A stretch of DNA of 64,000 nt, from assembly GCA_024336345.1 (NCBI GenBank), contig JANFOG010000003.1, forward strand, positions 1,928,501 to 1,992,500, given 5' to 3'. The notes under the pieces are model-generated. The model worked only from the letters and a program-made list of their open reading frames with translations. It did not search any database and had not been told where the DNA came from. Below are positions 11,743 to 22,505 of the stretch, piece by piece; position 1 is the stretch's first letter; every line of letters begins with the position of its first letter. This stretch comes from Mariannaea sp. PMI_226 (taxonomy: Eukaryota > Ascomycota > Sordariomycetes > Hypocreales > Nectriaceae). The position numbers were made by a program, and so were the translations under genes.

Positions 11743-13147
11743 TCACATGCAAGCTAACGTGTTCGCAGCAGCGTATACTGCCGATTGGTCGTCATCATCA
11801 TCATCGTCGTCGTCATTTTCAAATTCAAATTCGAAGTCGTCATCGTCGTAGACAGAATTGGCAGGACTCTTGGGTGCCAGCTTGCGCAGAATCGGCCTTG
11901 GAGTTGGGACCGGATCCTCCGCAGGAGCAGTAAGAACGGGAGCGACAAGGACTGGAGCAGCAAGAACGGGGGCAGCAAGAACAGGAGCGGTAACAGAAGC
12001 AGGAGGAGGAGTTTCGCCTGCGGTAGAGGTGCTGATATCAGTGTCAAATCTTGAAATTGGTTAGCAAAGATGGCCTGTGAAAAGAACCCTAGCCCGGACG
12101 GCGGTTGAAACATACGGATGAAGGATCTTGTGCATGTCCTTTTGCATTACGCTCATGCATCGCCTCTCATAGAGGTGGTCAATCAAGTCTTGCTTCTCGG
12201 TGGAGGCAAAAGGACTGCCTCCATTGTTGGAGAGAACATGGCAATAGCCGACATTGCAGACAAATCTTCCCCTGCGGTTGAGAACCACGTGTGCGTGGAA
12301 AAGGTGCTCTTCTAGCGCAGCTCGGCCCACGAAGGAGTCATTATGGCAGCCTGGGAGACGGCAGCTGAAGCTGTGAGCGCATTGCTCGCGGTGCCTGATA
12401 GCTTTATAAGCTGGAAGCTTGTTACAGCTAGTTTCACAAGCACAACACTCACGCTTTGGAGGTGGTGACTCCTTGTCCAGGGGCACTGCGTTGTGTGGGA
12501 AGCGGGCGCCGGTCTCGGGACTTGGTAGGCGAGGCAATCTTCTGAACCTTGGACTTGGACTTGGCTCCTCGAAGGCTCCTCTGTTTGACCGGCTTGGCAC
12601 TGAAGGGTATGTCGCGATAGCCTCCGCCAACACATCTAGAAGAGGGTGAGCTGACCGGGTTAGGGACACAGCTAGCCTCTGGAATGGCACCCTGTATTCC
12701 AGGCATGTTGCCGAAAGGCAAAGGTGGGCCAGAAGAAACCTGTCTTTTGTGGTAGATATCAGGGCGAGGAAGAGGCTGTAGGAGAAACCCTGGACCCTCA
12801 CCAATCAAGGAAACGGGCCTGCGACGGCGGGCTAGCCCTCGTTTCATCATCGCAAGTGGTGGAAGCAAGCCAAGAACGGACAGAGATGGAAGAGTAACCT
12901 GGTAATCTACATGGACACTCTCCGTAGCAGCATTGCGTGCCTGTTCTTGGTAGAGGCTGGCATGATAGCTGCAATATAGACCGGCCATGATCTCTGGTTG
13001 AAGTGGTTCAGGTCTTGTAAGATTGGAATTTGGAATGTAGGACTGAACGGAAGAATCCTGATCCTGAATAGGGGTCGCTGTGTAGCCGGTATGAGCGTAG
13101 GGTGTTTCCTGAGGCTGGACAGAAGTCATTGAGATGCTGGTAGCCAT
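11743..13147 (-). CDS. Zinc-finger-like protein with APVL repeat and acidic tail
   Basis: Exons 13147-12453, 12394-12116 and 12049-11743 give 426 residues. The start is the first ATG in frame (MATSISMTSVQPQ). Residues 1-230 are Pro/Ser/Gln-rich, probably disordered, with a basic patch (MMKRGLARRRRP). Residues 237-285 hold clustered Cys/His: C-x4-C (243, 248), then about 13 residues to His 262 and H265/H267, a C2H2-like spacing, followed by Cys of FVCNVGYC. Residues 346-366 repeat Ala-Pro-Val-Leu four times. The tail (about 395-415) is nearly all Asp/Glu. Introns of 58 and 66 bases have GTGAGT and GTATGT donors, the second with a GCTAAC branch. Cys/His plus acidic-tail architecture fits a nuclear factor, but this is inference; no family was recognised. 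Confidence 0.7.
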
Positions 13148-14772
13148 ATAAGGCGCAAACAGCCTAGTTTGGGGAGTGACAAGAGAAGTTGGAAGAATCG
13201 AAGCAAGAGAAGCTGAATAATACAGAGAAGAGTTATAACTCCAAGGACAAGTCGTGCAGATAAAGCACAGAGAATCTGGGTTATGGAGAGCTTTCAGCGG
13301 CTCGCAGAGGAGCGTAGTATCTTCGCCCGAAACAATGCAACGCACACAAATAGCCTGATAGATAGACACACAGAGAGAGAGGGGAAGGCGACTCGACTTG
13401 GGTCGACTCAATCTATGGTGGGAGATGCTGGATATACCCTCCGGTTACTGTCTCACATAGTAATCACGTGGGAAGCTCGTCATTGCTTTTGCTACTCAGC
13501 GAGGCTGGGGGCGATGTTGCTAAACCAAGCGTGGCTTGCATTACTGGATTTCTGAGCAAGCTCTCAGAGGTTGAAGGACTGCATGGAGTACTGGATCCGC
13601 AAAGGGCTTTGACATTTGCGGTGACAAAGACGTTGTGCGTAGAGCCAGTGTAGAGCCTACATCGGCTTGACATCGAGCCTACGTCTGCATATTTTTGGAG
13701 AAACGGGGGGTTGAGTGGGTGATTGTGTGTGTATGTGTTGGCTCAACTACTTCAACCCAACATGTATCCGACGACTACCAGACTCGGACGCTCTCGAGTA
13801 CAGGCTGAAGGGCGAATAACTAGCGCGCGTGCATTGCACTAAAGCAAGAAATTGATTGCAAGACCCCCGCGATGAGCGACGGTGGCGGCTGGTGTGAATC
13901 AACTTGCTCCTGCGAGACGGCTCGTCCTGCACACGAGAGCCAATGGTCACGGCGGGAGAGATATGTGCCGCGTCCTTGGGCCGCCGACGTGCACACGGGA
14001 TTTTTTCCTTCACAGCTTGGCATGGGGACTGTTGAGGTGCATGCTACCCGTCCAGTACATTGTGCGGTGCCCGGCGAAGAGGGGGTCCTGCATTTGTAGT
14101 GATGCAGTGATTCACTGATTGGTGGGCACTCCTTTCGCAGCTGGCAGGCCGAGCAAACGGCGGTGGGAATGGCAGATGCTGTTGGCACCAACTCCGAGAT
14201 TTCTATGGCTCACACACCTATCGGTGGGAGAATCCAGCAATATCCAGGCAGTTTCCTCGATGCCATCTGTCTAGCACTGTGAATCAGATGAGCCACCACA
14301 AATTAGCTGTCCTGCTCTTCTTGGAGTAAACAAACCGTAGCTGTTTAGTGAGGAAAATAAAAACATTCGTCACAACCAGTACTACTACCAACCCCCTCGC
14401 TGCCACCTCAATCGTCATCACCATCATCGCCTTGAATTGCATCTGTTCCGTCCCCGTCTTCACCAACATCACCTTGGAGGTTTTCAATACACCCTCTAGT
14501 CGTTTGGTATGCTGCCATAATTTCCTGCAAGCAAAAGTCTAGGCGGTTCGCATTTGAACCCACCGCGTGTTTGTTGGGGAATCCAGCCTCTCGTCGTGAA
14601 AATAAACGCCCGTGACAGCATTACACCGCAACTTGACAGCTGCCTCCAGCATTTGACACCAATATTCTGGAAAGTTCCACCAGATCTGTTCTCCTCCAAC
14701 GAAAGATTGGATCATAGACATCTTTCGAACATCCCACCATTCTCACTCCTGCCCTCATACCCACCTAAAGCC
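13148..14772. promoter_or_regulatory. Divergent intergenic region, about 1.6 kb
   Basis: It lies between the leftward zinc-finger gene and the rightward coiled-coil gene and should contain both promoters. No strong promoter word was identified. Several frames are open on the minus strand near 13820-14190, Cys-rich by chance, but none begins with ATG and has motif support. Confidence 0.4.
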
Positions 14773-16050
14773 ATGGAACGACGAAGTTTGGCCGGACGCG
14801 GGTTTGCCAAAATCTTTGGAGACAGGGGACGCAGCTCCAGCTCCAGCTCCAGTTCCATCCGAAATAAAAAGATCTCGTACCCCAAGTTGCAAAGCGGATC
14901 CACGCTCTCGCCGCCTGAGAAAACTTATTACTCTATCCTGAGAGAGGAGAAGGTCTCAACAAGTACCAGCACTCGAGACCGAGCATCATCGCAAGAAACG
15001 ATTATTGCACGTCAGACTTTTTCAAGAATGAAAAATCCAAGAGTGATTTCGACTGCCAGTAACATGGCGGCGGAGAAGAGTCCCTCTTTCAAGTTCGACC
15101 CGTCACAATTTCGTAGACATCCTCCTTCCCGAGACGAAGTGGGTTGTAATGTTAGCGGCCATGGACTGTTCAGAGCCTCATCACCTTCGATTCCGAAGAA
15201 AATACCCATGAAGCGGACCATTATACAAACCAAGACAGTCCGACGCAGTGAAGTAATGATGGAGGGTCGAGACATCCTGAAGAAGATTAAGAAGTATTCT
15301 CTTGATCAATCGGCCCTGGCGCCCGAGATAGAGATTTGGCTCGATCAGCACAAAGTGAAAGTCCTGACAGAAGAGGCCAAGAATCTTGTTGCGTGGTGGG
15401 CTTCGAGCTACAGCCAGGCCATAGTCGACTGGATGCGAGGGGCCGTCGAGGACATTGAAGAGCACACTTACACATCTGAAGTACCACAAGATGACCCACC
15501 GACGCTGAGATGGTGCCACATGATGGCCAGGCCACTCAGAGAGCTGCGATTGACTGCAAGCGCCGTGGGAGATGACTACAGGCAAAAGTTGCTGAGCCTT
15601 GTTGATCAGATAGAGAACGGCTTCACATGGCTTGACCGTCAAGAGCAGCAGCGACAAGACGCTAGCAGTGCTGCCATGAGGAAGGACGCGGAGATTCGAA
15701 ATGAGCTAGACTCTACCACCCGGCGACTTCAGAAATCCGAGTCCAGGATGGAGGAGATGCTTCGCAAGATGAGTGAAATGCTTAGGATGAATGAGTTGAA
15801 GAATCACGCAGTGCCGTCCAAGAAGCGGCGCCTGGCGAGCAACTCGGACAGGACGAGGCAGGTTGCCGGCGACGTTCAGGATCTGATTGATACACTTACG
15901 TACCAGCTCTCGACTACCAGCTCGGCTTTTGTCCAGCTCAAGACGGTAGCCAAGCACTTTGGTCCTGAAGTGTCTGGGAAGCTGGATTTCAACCGCGATC
16001 GATGCTTGTCGCGACGCAAACTGCGTGCAAATGAGTTTATAGGCATGTAG
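14773..16050 (+). CDS. Coiled-coil protein of unknown function
   Basis: A single-exon frame of 425 residues. The start is the first ATG (MERRSLAGRGFAKIFGD); the frame stays open upstream but has no ATG. The N-terminus is basic and Ser-rich with a run of eight serines near residue 20. A conserved-looking helical block spans about 155-290 (WWASSYSQAIVDWMRG, then a Trp-rich stretch). A charged coiled coil follows at about 295-350 (QEQQRQDASS to MEEMLRKMSEMLRM). A KKRR nuclear-localisation-like patch is next, and then a second helix. No signal peptide or membrane segment was seen. I do not recognise the family. It could be a lineage-specific fungal protein. Confidence 0.65.
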   Translation: MERRSLAGRGFAKIFGDRGRSSSSSSSSIRNKKISYPKLQSGSTLSPPEKTYYSILREEKVSTSTSTRDRASSQETIIARQTFSRMKNPRVISTASNMAAEKSPSFKFDPSQFRRHPPSRDEVGCNVSGHGLFRASSPSIPKKIPMKRTIIQTKTVRRSEVMMEGRDILKKIKKYSLDQSALAPEIEIWLDQHKVKVLTEEAKNLVAWWASSYSQAIVDWMRGAVEDIEEHTYTSEVPQDDPPTLRWCHMMARPLRELRLTASAVGDDYRQKLLSLVDQIENGFTWLDRQEQQRQDASSAAMRKDAEIRNELDSTTRRLQKSESRMEEMLRKMSEMLRMNELKNHAVPSKKRRLASNSDRTRQVAGDVQDLIDTLTYQLSTTSSAFVQLKTVAKHFGPEVSGKLDFNRDRCLSRRKLRANEFIGM

Positions 16051-16701
16051 CCAGCCCTGTCCCTGAAGATGAGCCCGTCCTTGAGAAAGGATATGGAAAA
16101 GATTTAGGAGAGACAAAAATATGAAAGGGTACAGATTAGAGGTCTCTCGGGTTGCGATATGAGGTGTCTCGGAGTTGGGGAGACAGGAGAGATTCTGCAA
16201 AGGACAGGGAAGAGGGCCAGGGCCAATTGGAAGGTAGAGGCCAAATGAAGGAAGTACCTAAAGAGCCAAAGAGGGAACCAATCCAATTGATGTTGTCCGT
16301 GTCATATATGATGTATCCGAAAGAAAGAAAAAAAAGGAAAAAAAGAGGAATCCCCCCTCTTCAAGGTAGAGGGCAACAAAACGCAATCATGAAAATAGAA
16401 CATTCCACTCTAACAACAACCTACCTCAGAGGTAGATGATGTAGTTCGATTATTGGGCTGAGAGGTTTGTTCTTGTCAAGGCCGTTTTAAGCAGGTCCTT
16501 CCATGTCCGCCACGCCACGATGCTCCCCAAATGGCTTAGCGCTCCCCCACACAAATCCCCCCCCAGTTTTGCCGTTTTGGATGCAATTGCTCCCCAATCC
16601 CCCAAAGACAGTTCGCAATAATTAACTACCTAAACTGCGACCTCCTCCTCTTCCAAACTCGACTTCCTCATCGTCAACCTACTGCCACAACCGCCAGCAC
16701 A
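16051..16701 (+). promoter_or_regulatory. Intergenic region upstream of the Asterix gene
   Basis: The first half is purine-rich 3' flank of the coiled-coil gene. From about 16500 the strand turns C-rich and then C/T-rich up to the ATG, the expected look of a fungal core promoter and leader. No gene was seen. Confidence 0.4.
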
Positions 16702-17417
16702 ATGGCACCCAATAAGGATATGCGAAGACCTGACCTGGGTGAGTCCATACCCACCCACTCTTTGGCTCTGTCGCATTCGCGACAACCACTCTGGAGCTCC
16801 CCTCGAATGCGACGACGACCACGCGTTATGGTACTAACATTTCCGCATAGTCATCCCCTACCAGGAGCCCAAGAGCAAGGGCGAAAGCAACGACTTCGCC
16901 TCTACCCTGTCGAATACTCTTCCTATGGCCGCCATGTTCACCCGAAATAAGCTCATCGGATGGTTCGTCTCCATCTTTCCCCCCTCCTTCCATCGCCCCA
17001 TCTGGCCTTTTTGCGACAAGCAATAAACGACTAGCCATGAGCCCTGCGCTATGAGCTATCACCACCGAGAGATCAAAAGCTTTGCGATGGAAGTTATACT
17101 AATACGAGACCTTGGAAATCATAGGGCCGCCGTAGTTTTCTCCATTCAGAACTGGTTGGGTGAGAGCGAGGAGACCCAGAAGAACAGCGCCACCCCTGGT
17201 TACTTCTCCATTGGCATGTCCGGTATGTTTGCCTCTACTCCACGTTAGGAACCATTGTTGCGGATCAGCGGGTTTCATGCTGCATGTACAGGATGCAACT
17301 AACTTGTCTGCGAACACAGTCATGTCTCTCGCCATCACCTATCTCCCTCTGTTCATGCCCCCACCTGGCAGTCGTGCCCCAGTTGCCGAAAACCCTCAGC
17401 CTGTCATCCTGAACTAA
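16702..17417 (+). CDS. Asterix/WDR83OS (UPF0139) family ER membrane protein
   Basis: Exons 16702-16738, 16851-16962, 17125-17222 and 17320-17417 give 114 residues. The N-terminus reads MAPNKDMRRPDLVIPYQEPK, followed by NTLPMAAMFTRNKLIGWAAV, a Ser/Glu loop, and hydrophobic VMSLAITYLPLFMPPP. This is the signature and length (about 100-115 residues) of the UPF0139 family. In animals WDR83OS (Asterix) forms the PAT complex with CCDC47 and shields polar membrane segments during insertion at the ER; the fungal role is inferred. Intron 1 has GTGAGT and TACTAAC. Intron 2 uses a weaker GTTCGT donor. Intron 3 is GTATGT...CAG with CTAAC. All junctions restore the family sequence exactly. Confidence 0.88.
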
Positions 17418-17906
17418 ATGACATGACAACCACACGCTGAAATGGTCGATTGGCCATCAGCAGATGAAGAAAAAGGAATCACTATATAAGACCTTGTCAA
17501 GAGGAGGATTCAAAGAAGAGGCAATTCACATCACTTCAAACATCATGCTTGTCCTGTTTGTACGGGGGGAACATCGGCGTCAGGCTTGAGAATGTACCGA
17601 TACTGTAACTTACAAATAATATGCGGCGATATTTAATATAATGGCTTCTCCTACTGCTAGAGTACGTTGGGGTTGCAAAGCCTATGTGACAATATGGCCT
17701 GGATAGTCATTAGTGAGACGGTGCGACCGCTGAAGACAGACATATTCCAAGTTTATTCTGCCTAGGTAAAGTGTGTGTGGCCTTTTTTTTTTACCATCTT
17801 CATAAAGTACAGCTTTCATCTGATGGAAAATAAAAAGAGAAGCGGGGTTATCAAAACCAGGAAGCTTCCTCCTATTGTAAAACACAATCCACACCAAATC
17901 CCTCTA
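17418..17906. other. Convergent 3' region
   Basis: These 489 bases separate the end of the Asterix gene from the end of the first Zn2Cys6 gene, which are convergent. The content is A/T-rich with a T10 run near 17785. No gene or structured RNA was recognised. Confidence 0.4.
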
Positions 17907-20222
17907 TTAAGGTGTCATGACCAAGTCGATTTCGTCCAAAGCCTTGACCGTTATGATACTCGCCTTGAATTCCACGCTCACCTCGTGATTGTTCTGTTCA
18001 TCAACTAGTTCAGGCTCTCCGAAAACCTTAACGTTACTCACGCGAATACCTCCAGCTTTGGCAACTCCAGATGCCAGATAGGCATCCACATCCTTTGGCA
18101 GTTGGACTCCCCTACGACGTGTCTCAAGTCTGAGCGTTGAAAGATACATGTTGGCGAGCGTGAGATAGCTGCCAATCTCGTCCAGTAGCTGGCACGCCAT
18201 GCGGAAGGTCTCGTGTTGACGTGATTCGGGCGTCAGGTGAGGCAGGATCGTGAGGGCAACCAACCAGCACGCTTGCAGCATCCAATACTCGTGGCGTAAC
18301 CCAAAGGAAGCGCGGTAATTCCACAAGGCCCAGATGATGTTTCCGCAGTGCTGGAAGCAAAGGGATAACGCTGATTGCTGAGGCATGAACTCAAAAGCAC
18401 AAAGCTCCACGAATGGTTGCAGTAACGCAATCGCGAACATTTCAGAGGAGATCCTATAAAAGGTGTCAGACCAATTTTGAAAAGACTTCGGGAATGCTGG
18501 ACTATAAGCTTACGATAGAAATGTTGCACCAGGAAGAAGGTCCTTCTGCATCTTCAAAGGCGGGTCCATATCGCTTTGCAAAAGGACTAATTGGAGATAT
18601 AAACTCTTGCTCCTTTCAAACCACTTTGCAGGATCGACTTGACTTGGTCCGAGATAGGCAAGAATGTCTTGTGCTACAGTACTAAGAGTACTTTCGGACT
18701 TGAACAAGGCGACGTGGTAGGACAGCTGGGGCTTGATGGAGCTTGGATAAGGGTGCCACAGGTCGCTGATGCAGTCAAAACCAGATGATGAGAGTTTGTC
18801 TTCGGGAAAAGAATCGGGAAGCCGCGGCCTGGGAATCCTCATCGGACGGTTATGCATCAGACTAATCTTACTGCGATTATTGTGTGAGTATCAAACTGTG
18901 TAGCATCCGGGATTTTCAAAGGAGTGCGGAACGCCGACTTACGAATCTAGGTGGAAAAATCCCCAGGCAATGTAGGAAACCGCTTGCTCAACTCGTACTT
19001 GGTCTTTTTTCCCGGCAAGAGCCCAATGAAGTCTGTCGGCTTGGAAGATTTTGATGGAATCGTGCAGTTTATACAGGTCCTCCAGGAGGGTAGCTGCCCT
19101 CATCCGATCTCCCAAGTGCTCTTCATAAGTCCACAGGAGGGCAACACCCTGTATGAGTGGAAAAGACAAGTGCTGCTCATCCAGTTGGTAAATCCTCCAA
19201 GCTTCGTTGGCAAATGCACGACCTCGAGGCTGGGCGTCTTTGAATCGAGGCAAGCCGTGGGCGTGAAGCTGTCAATGTGACATAAAGTTAACACAACTAA
19301 TGCGTATATTATTGTACTTTCAGAGAAAACATTTACTTACCGCAGCCACTGCGAGCATCGCGTTGACGAGGAATTCGGAGCACCACGGAACGCCGTTAGA
19401 GGTGGGGTCACTAGACTTCCGGCCTGACTGATCCATCGTACACATATCTTCCGTGAACAAACCGCGATGGACGATCCTCGTGACCATGTGATCCCAGGTC
19501 CAAAAGAGCGCCAACAGATATGACATCAGTTCGTTGTCATCGCTAACTTGGGTCCAGCGAGCGGCAGGGAGCCTCAAAGGCGATGGGATCTGGCGGCTTC
19601 TAGCTAGCTTTGTATCGACTGAAACTTCAGTGGCCAAATTTTTCCTATCAGTCAAGAGGCGAGCATTTGGATCGACGAGGGTGAAGGTCTGGTCGTGAAC
19701 GGGGGCATCCTCGGCGTCAAAAGACACGGGATGTCGCCATAGGGGCTCATCAGTGTTTCCGGCGGCGCGAAGCCGAAGCACCAAGTCTATGGACTGAGCC
19801 TGACTCCCATTTGTGAGGGCATCTAATATGTCTCGAAGACCTTGATAACTCTTGCGAAGCTCTTTAATAATACCATCCGAACGGTGGTCGGAGACGGAAT
19901 AGAAACATTCGATGCCAGCATATTGACATTCGGAGCATTGCGGGAGAAGACCGTTGCACTTTGGAAAGGTTAGTTATCCAGTACATGGATGGACATTTAC
20001 CACAGCCAACCGCAGCAAATCACACCAAAGTCATCCAGTGGTTGCCAACCTTTCGTTTCTTCTTGCGGCACGCTGCTCCATGTTAGCCAAGGCGGACTGG
20101 TAGCCAACGACTGATGCCTTGCCTTCACACGCGGTCTGAACTCGTGTCCTTTTCCGAGGAGGCTCGAAGGGAGTTGGTGAGGGAAGAGTCGGGTCGCGAG
20201 GAAGAAGAGGTCGGTGAGACAT
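17907..20222 (-). CDS. Zn2Cys6 transcription factor with microexon in zinc cluster (TF1)
   Basis: Six exons (20222-20123, 20072-20050, 19958-19341, 19268-18943, 18870-18514, 18453-17907) give 656 residues. The zinc cluster has Cys at 32, 35, 42, 49, 52 and 59 (ACEACRKKKRKCNG, then LLPQCSEC), perfect C-x2-C-x6-C-x6-C-x2-C-x6-C spacing. The motif appears only if the first intron is GC-AG (donor GAAG|GCAAGG, acceptor GAGCAG, 50 bases, with GGCTAAC inside). Exon 2 is then just 23 bases and encodes the basic half. The remainder is the fungal-specific middle homology region seen in Gal4-type regulators. Later introns are GT-AG, 60-91 bases. The start at 20222 is the first ATG in frame. The likely role is DNA-binding regulation in the nucleus; targets are unknown, but it sits next to an amidohydrolase-like gene and a paralogous regulator. 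Confidence 0.85.
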
Positions 20223-21398
20223 TATTTTGATTCGGTTTGATTTCACTTTCTTCTCAGAACTCGTCGTATATTATTCAGATGGATGGTCGAGTAGTCGTAA
20301 AACACACAAGATACTTGGGAAAATTGAGGACGACAGAATGAAAGAAAAAGAAAGGAAGAAAAAAAAAAGCAAGCAGTTGTTTGGGAGGAGGGGAGGGCCG
20401 TGAGAGGGACCTACTAATTTTAACGGTCTAGTTATTGGAGGTGAGAGGCAAAGAAGAAAAAAAGAAAGAGAAGTGAGTGTGGTGGGAAAGGACAGCAATA
20501 ACAAGAAACAAGTATCAAAAGATCGACAGAAGCAATTTGATAGGCTAAAAGTCTCAGAAGCCGGAGTCCCTATTTCCGGCCGTGTCATTTTTGTACTGGG
20601 TGCAGTACAAAACCGTGTTTATGCTGGCATGCCCATGTTCAGGATACGGATATGCTACAGCATGGCAGGGCGGGGGTAGGATGTCTTGGGGACGCAAGAA
20701 TGACGTTCATTGCGCTACGTGATGAGTACACACTACACGGTGGCAACCCGGAGCTAACAGTGAGAATTTGGAGATGCCGCCGCCACTGTAACTGCCGAAT
20801 AACCTGTACCGACTCCATCTTGATGCATGACTCAAACAGCGAGTGTACAACCACTGGAAGCCTCATAGGAGAGAGTATGGAACGAGAGCGCAAAAGATCC
20901 TCTGAGAGAAACACATAGATGAGCATTAATAATGACGTGTGTAAAATGTGCCCCGATATCTACAGCAAATTTAGTGATGAGATGCACATTCGTTCATGGA
21001 CAACAGCGAAATACAAAAATGAAGAAAAAGATTCGTCCAAACAAAACCGCCTTCGCTTCCAGATCTCATCTATCGCCACTCACTAAGTTGACTTATTGGT
21101 AGTTTATCAACTTTATACGGACTACATAGTAGCAACAGGATGCAAGGCCAAACCCTGCCACCGGAGATGCCCCAGTTGGTGTGGAGTAAAGTTGCCTGCC
21201 CCGTCGGTGATCGGCAAAGGGGGAGCCAGGGTTCGTTGGAAGGTTACTAGAGAGGTGTGACTGTGCGACTGTGCGGGTTATAAGCAAGTAGGTGCTGGTG
21301 TGGTGAGACGCATGCAATATACTCCAAGCAGCCCATTTACTTGCTTCAAACTCTGGTTGAATACTTTACCCCTTTCCACGAACCAGATCCCAACTTTA
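20223..21398. promoter_or_regulatory. Promoter region of TF1 and 3' flank of amidohydrolase gene
   Basis: About 1.2 kb. The TF1-proximal part has long T/C runs on the minus strand (20340-20480), the usual leader composition. The rest has no supported gene. Confidence 0.4.
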
Positions 21399-22505
21399 CT
21401 ACTGAGCTTTGTACACCTCAATGCCTTGAATCCAGACCCTTTGGATCCTGGCCGAAGAGCTGATATCCTCCGTTGGATCTCCGAGAACCATGACAAGGTC
21501 AGCCCTGTGGCCCGTCTCCAGTGAGCCGCGATCGACCAGCCCAAACGCCTTGGATGCCACACACGTGGCCGCCCGCATGGCTTCCCGGTTTGATAGACCG
21601 GCCTCGGAGACGAGCAGCTGAAGCTCCTCGTGCAGCGTCTTCCCAAACGCCATGAACAACTCGCCGTCGTTGTTAGATGCCGTGCCAGCACATATGGGCA
21701 CGCCCGCTTGATGCAGAGCTCTAACCGCATTTGTGGCGTGCACGAAGCTGTGCGATGGATTGTCCCTGACGTAGCTCCCCTGACTTAGCAGGCGCTGGAG
21801 GAAGCCCAGAGTCGGTATCACGGCGATCTTCTTCTCGGCGAAGGCCCTGACCACGGCCTCGTCAAGGGGTCCGTCAACGGGCACCGGCGTGACTGCGTCG
21901 AAGCCGGCATCCAGGGCACGCTTGTATGCGCTGGTCTGCGAAGCATGCGCGATTGCCATCATCCCTCGACGGTGCGCAGCCTGGACCAGCGCGGCCAGCG
22001 TGGCATCGTCAAGCCCAGGCTGCTCCGCGATGGCCTTGATGAAGTCGGACTTGGTCACGCCAGTGGCGTGGCCATCCACAAACTCCTCGGCTTCAGCTGG
22101 ATTCCTAATCTCCCTGACAGCTCGGTAGGGGAAGTTCCTGGACATGTAGCCACCCTGGCCGACCGGTGCTCCAGCCGGCGAGCCTGTAGCCAGGTAGGTA
22201 GTTGTCCCGACGCTCCGGTTTGAGGCCAGTCGCATGGCAATAGACTCCATGGTACCGCTGCTCGAGTCGATGACGGTGGTTACGCCGTGTGATGCGAAGT
22301 CGCTCAGGGCTGTAGGTGAGGAGTCGGCATCAATCTTGGAGTCAATGAAGCCAGGGAGAATGGTGCAGCCCGTCCCGTCAATTGTTTCGGTGGCATCTGC
22401 ATGTGTGTCGACGATGTTACCTGGACTAGCCTGGAAGCAGAGGTCGGTGGGATGACTGTTGTCCTCGTCATTAAAAACCCCCACGTTGGTGATACGAATC
22501 AACAT
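21399..22505 (-). CDS. Amidohydrolase-fold protein lacking most metal ligands
   Basis: A single exon of 368 residues with the full amidohydrolase superfamily frame: N-terminal beta segment, ILPGFID (49-55), HGVTTVID (73-80), SDFIK (153-157), AIAHAS (185-189), DGPLD (211-215), AGVPICAGT (267-275) and the C-terminal LETGHRADLVMVLGDP. Active members normally show HxH after GFID, a carboxylated Lys, three further metal-binding or catalytic positions (AHAS, LTH, GTD) and conserved length. Here Lys157 and His187 remain, but the HxH positions are Lys57 and Asp59, the third His is Pro207, and the GTD aspartate is Ala276. The frame is otherwise intact, so a non-catalytic or repurposed protein is likelier than a fresh pseudogene. 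It lies between two Zn2Cys6 regulators on the same strand. Ligand comparison is from family knowledge. Confidence 0.85.
   Translation of the reverse strand: MLIRITNVGVFNDEDNSHPTDLCFQASPGNIVDTHADATETIDGTGCTILPGFIDSKIDADSSPTALSDFASHGVTTVIDSSSGTMESIAMRLASNRSVGTTTYLATGSPAGAPVGQGGYMSRNFPYRAVREIRNPAEAEEFVDGHATGVTKSDFIKAIAEQPGLDDATLAALVQAAHRRGMMAIAHASQTSAYKRALDAGFDAVTPVPVDGPLDEAVVRAFAEKKIAVIPTLGFLQRLLSQGSYVRDNPSHSFVHATNAVRALHQAGVPICAGTASNNDGELFMAFGKTLHEELQLLVSEAGLSNREAMRAATCVASKAFGLVDRGSLETGHRADLVMVLGDPTEDISSSARIQRVWIQGIEVYKAQ

Noticed and set aside
13820..14191. Cys-rich minus-strand frame
   Set aside because: It has no ATG at its start and no domain; Cys content seems to be chance.
14554..14772. 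N-terminal extension of the coiled-coil protein
   Set aside because: The frame is open but contains no ATG before 14773.
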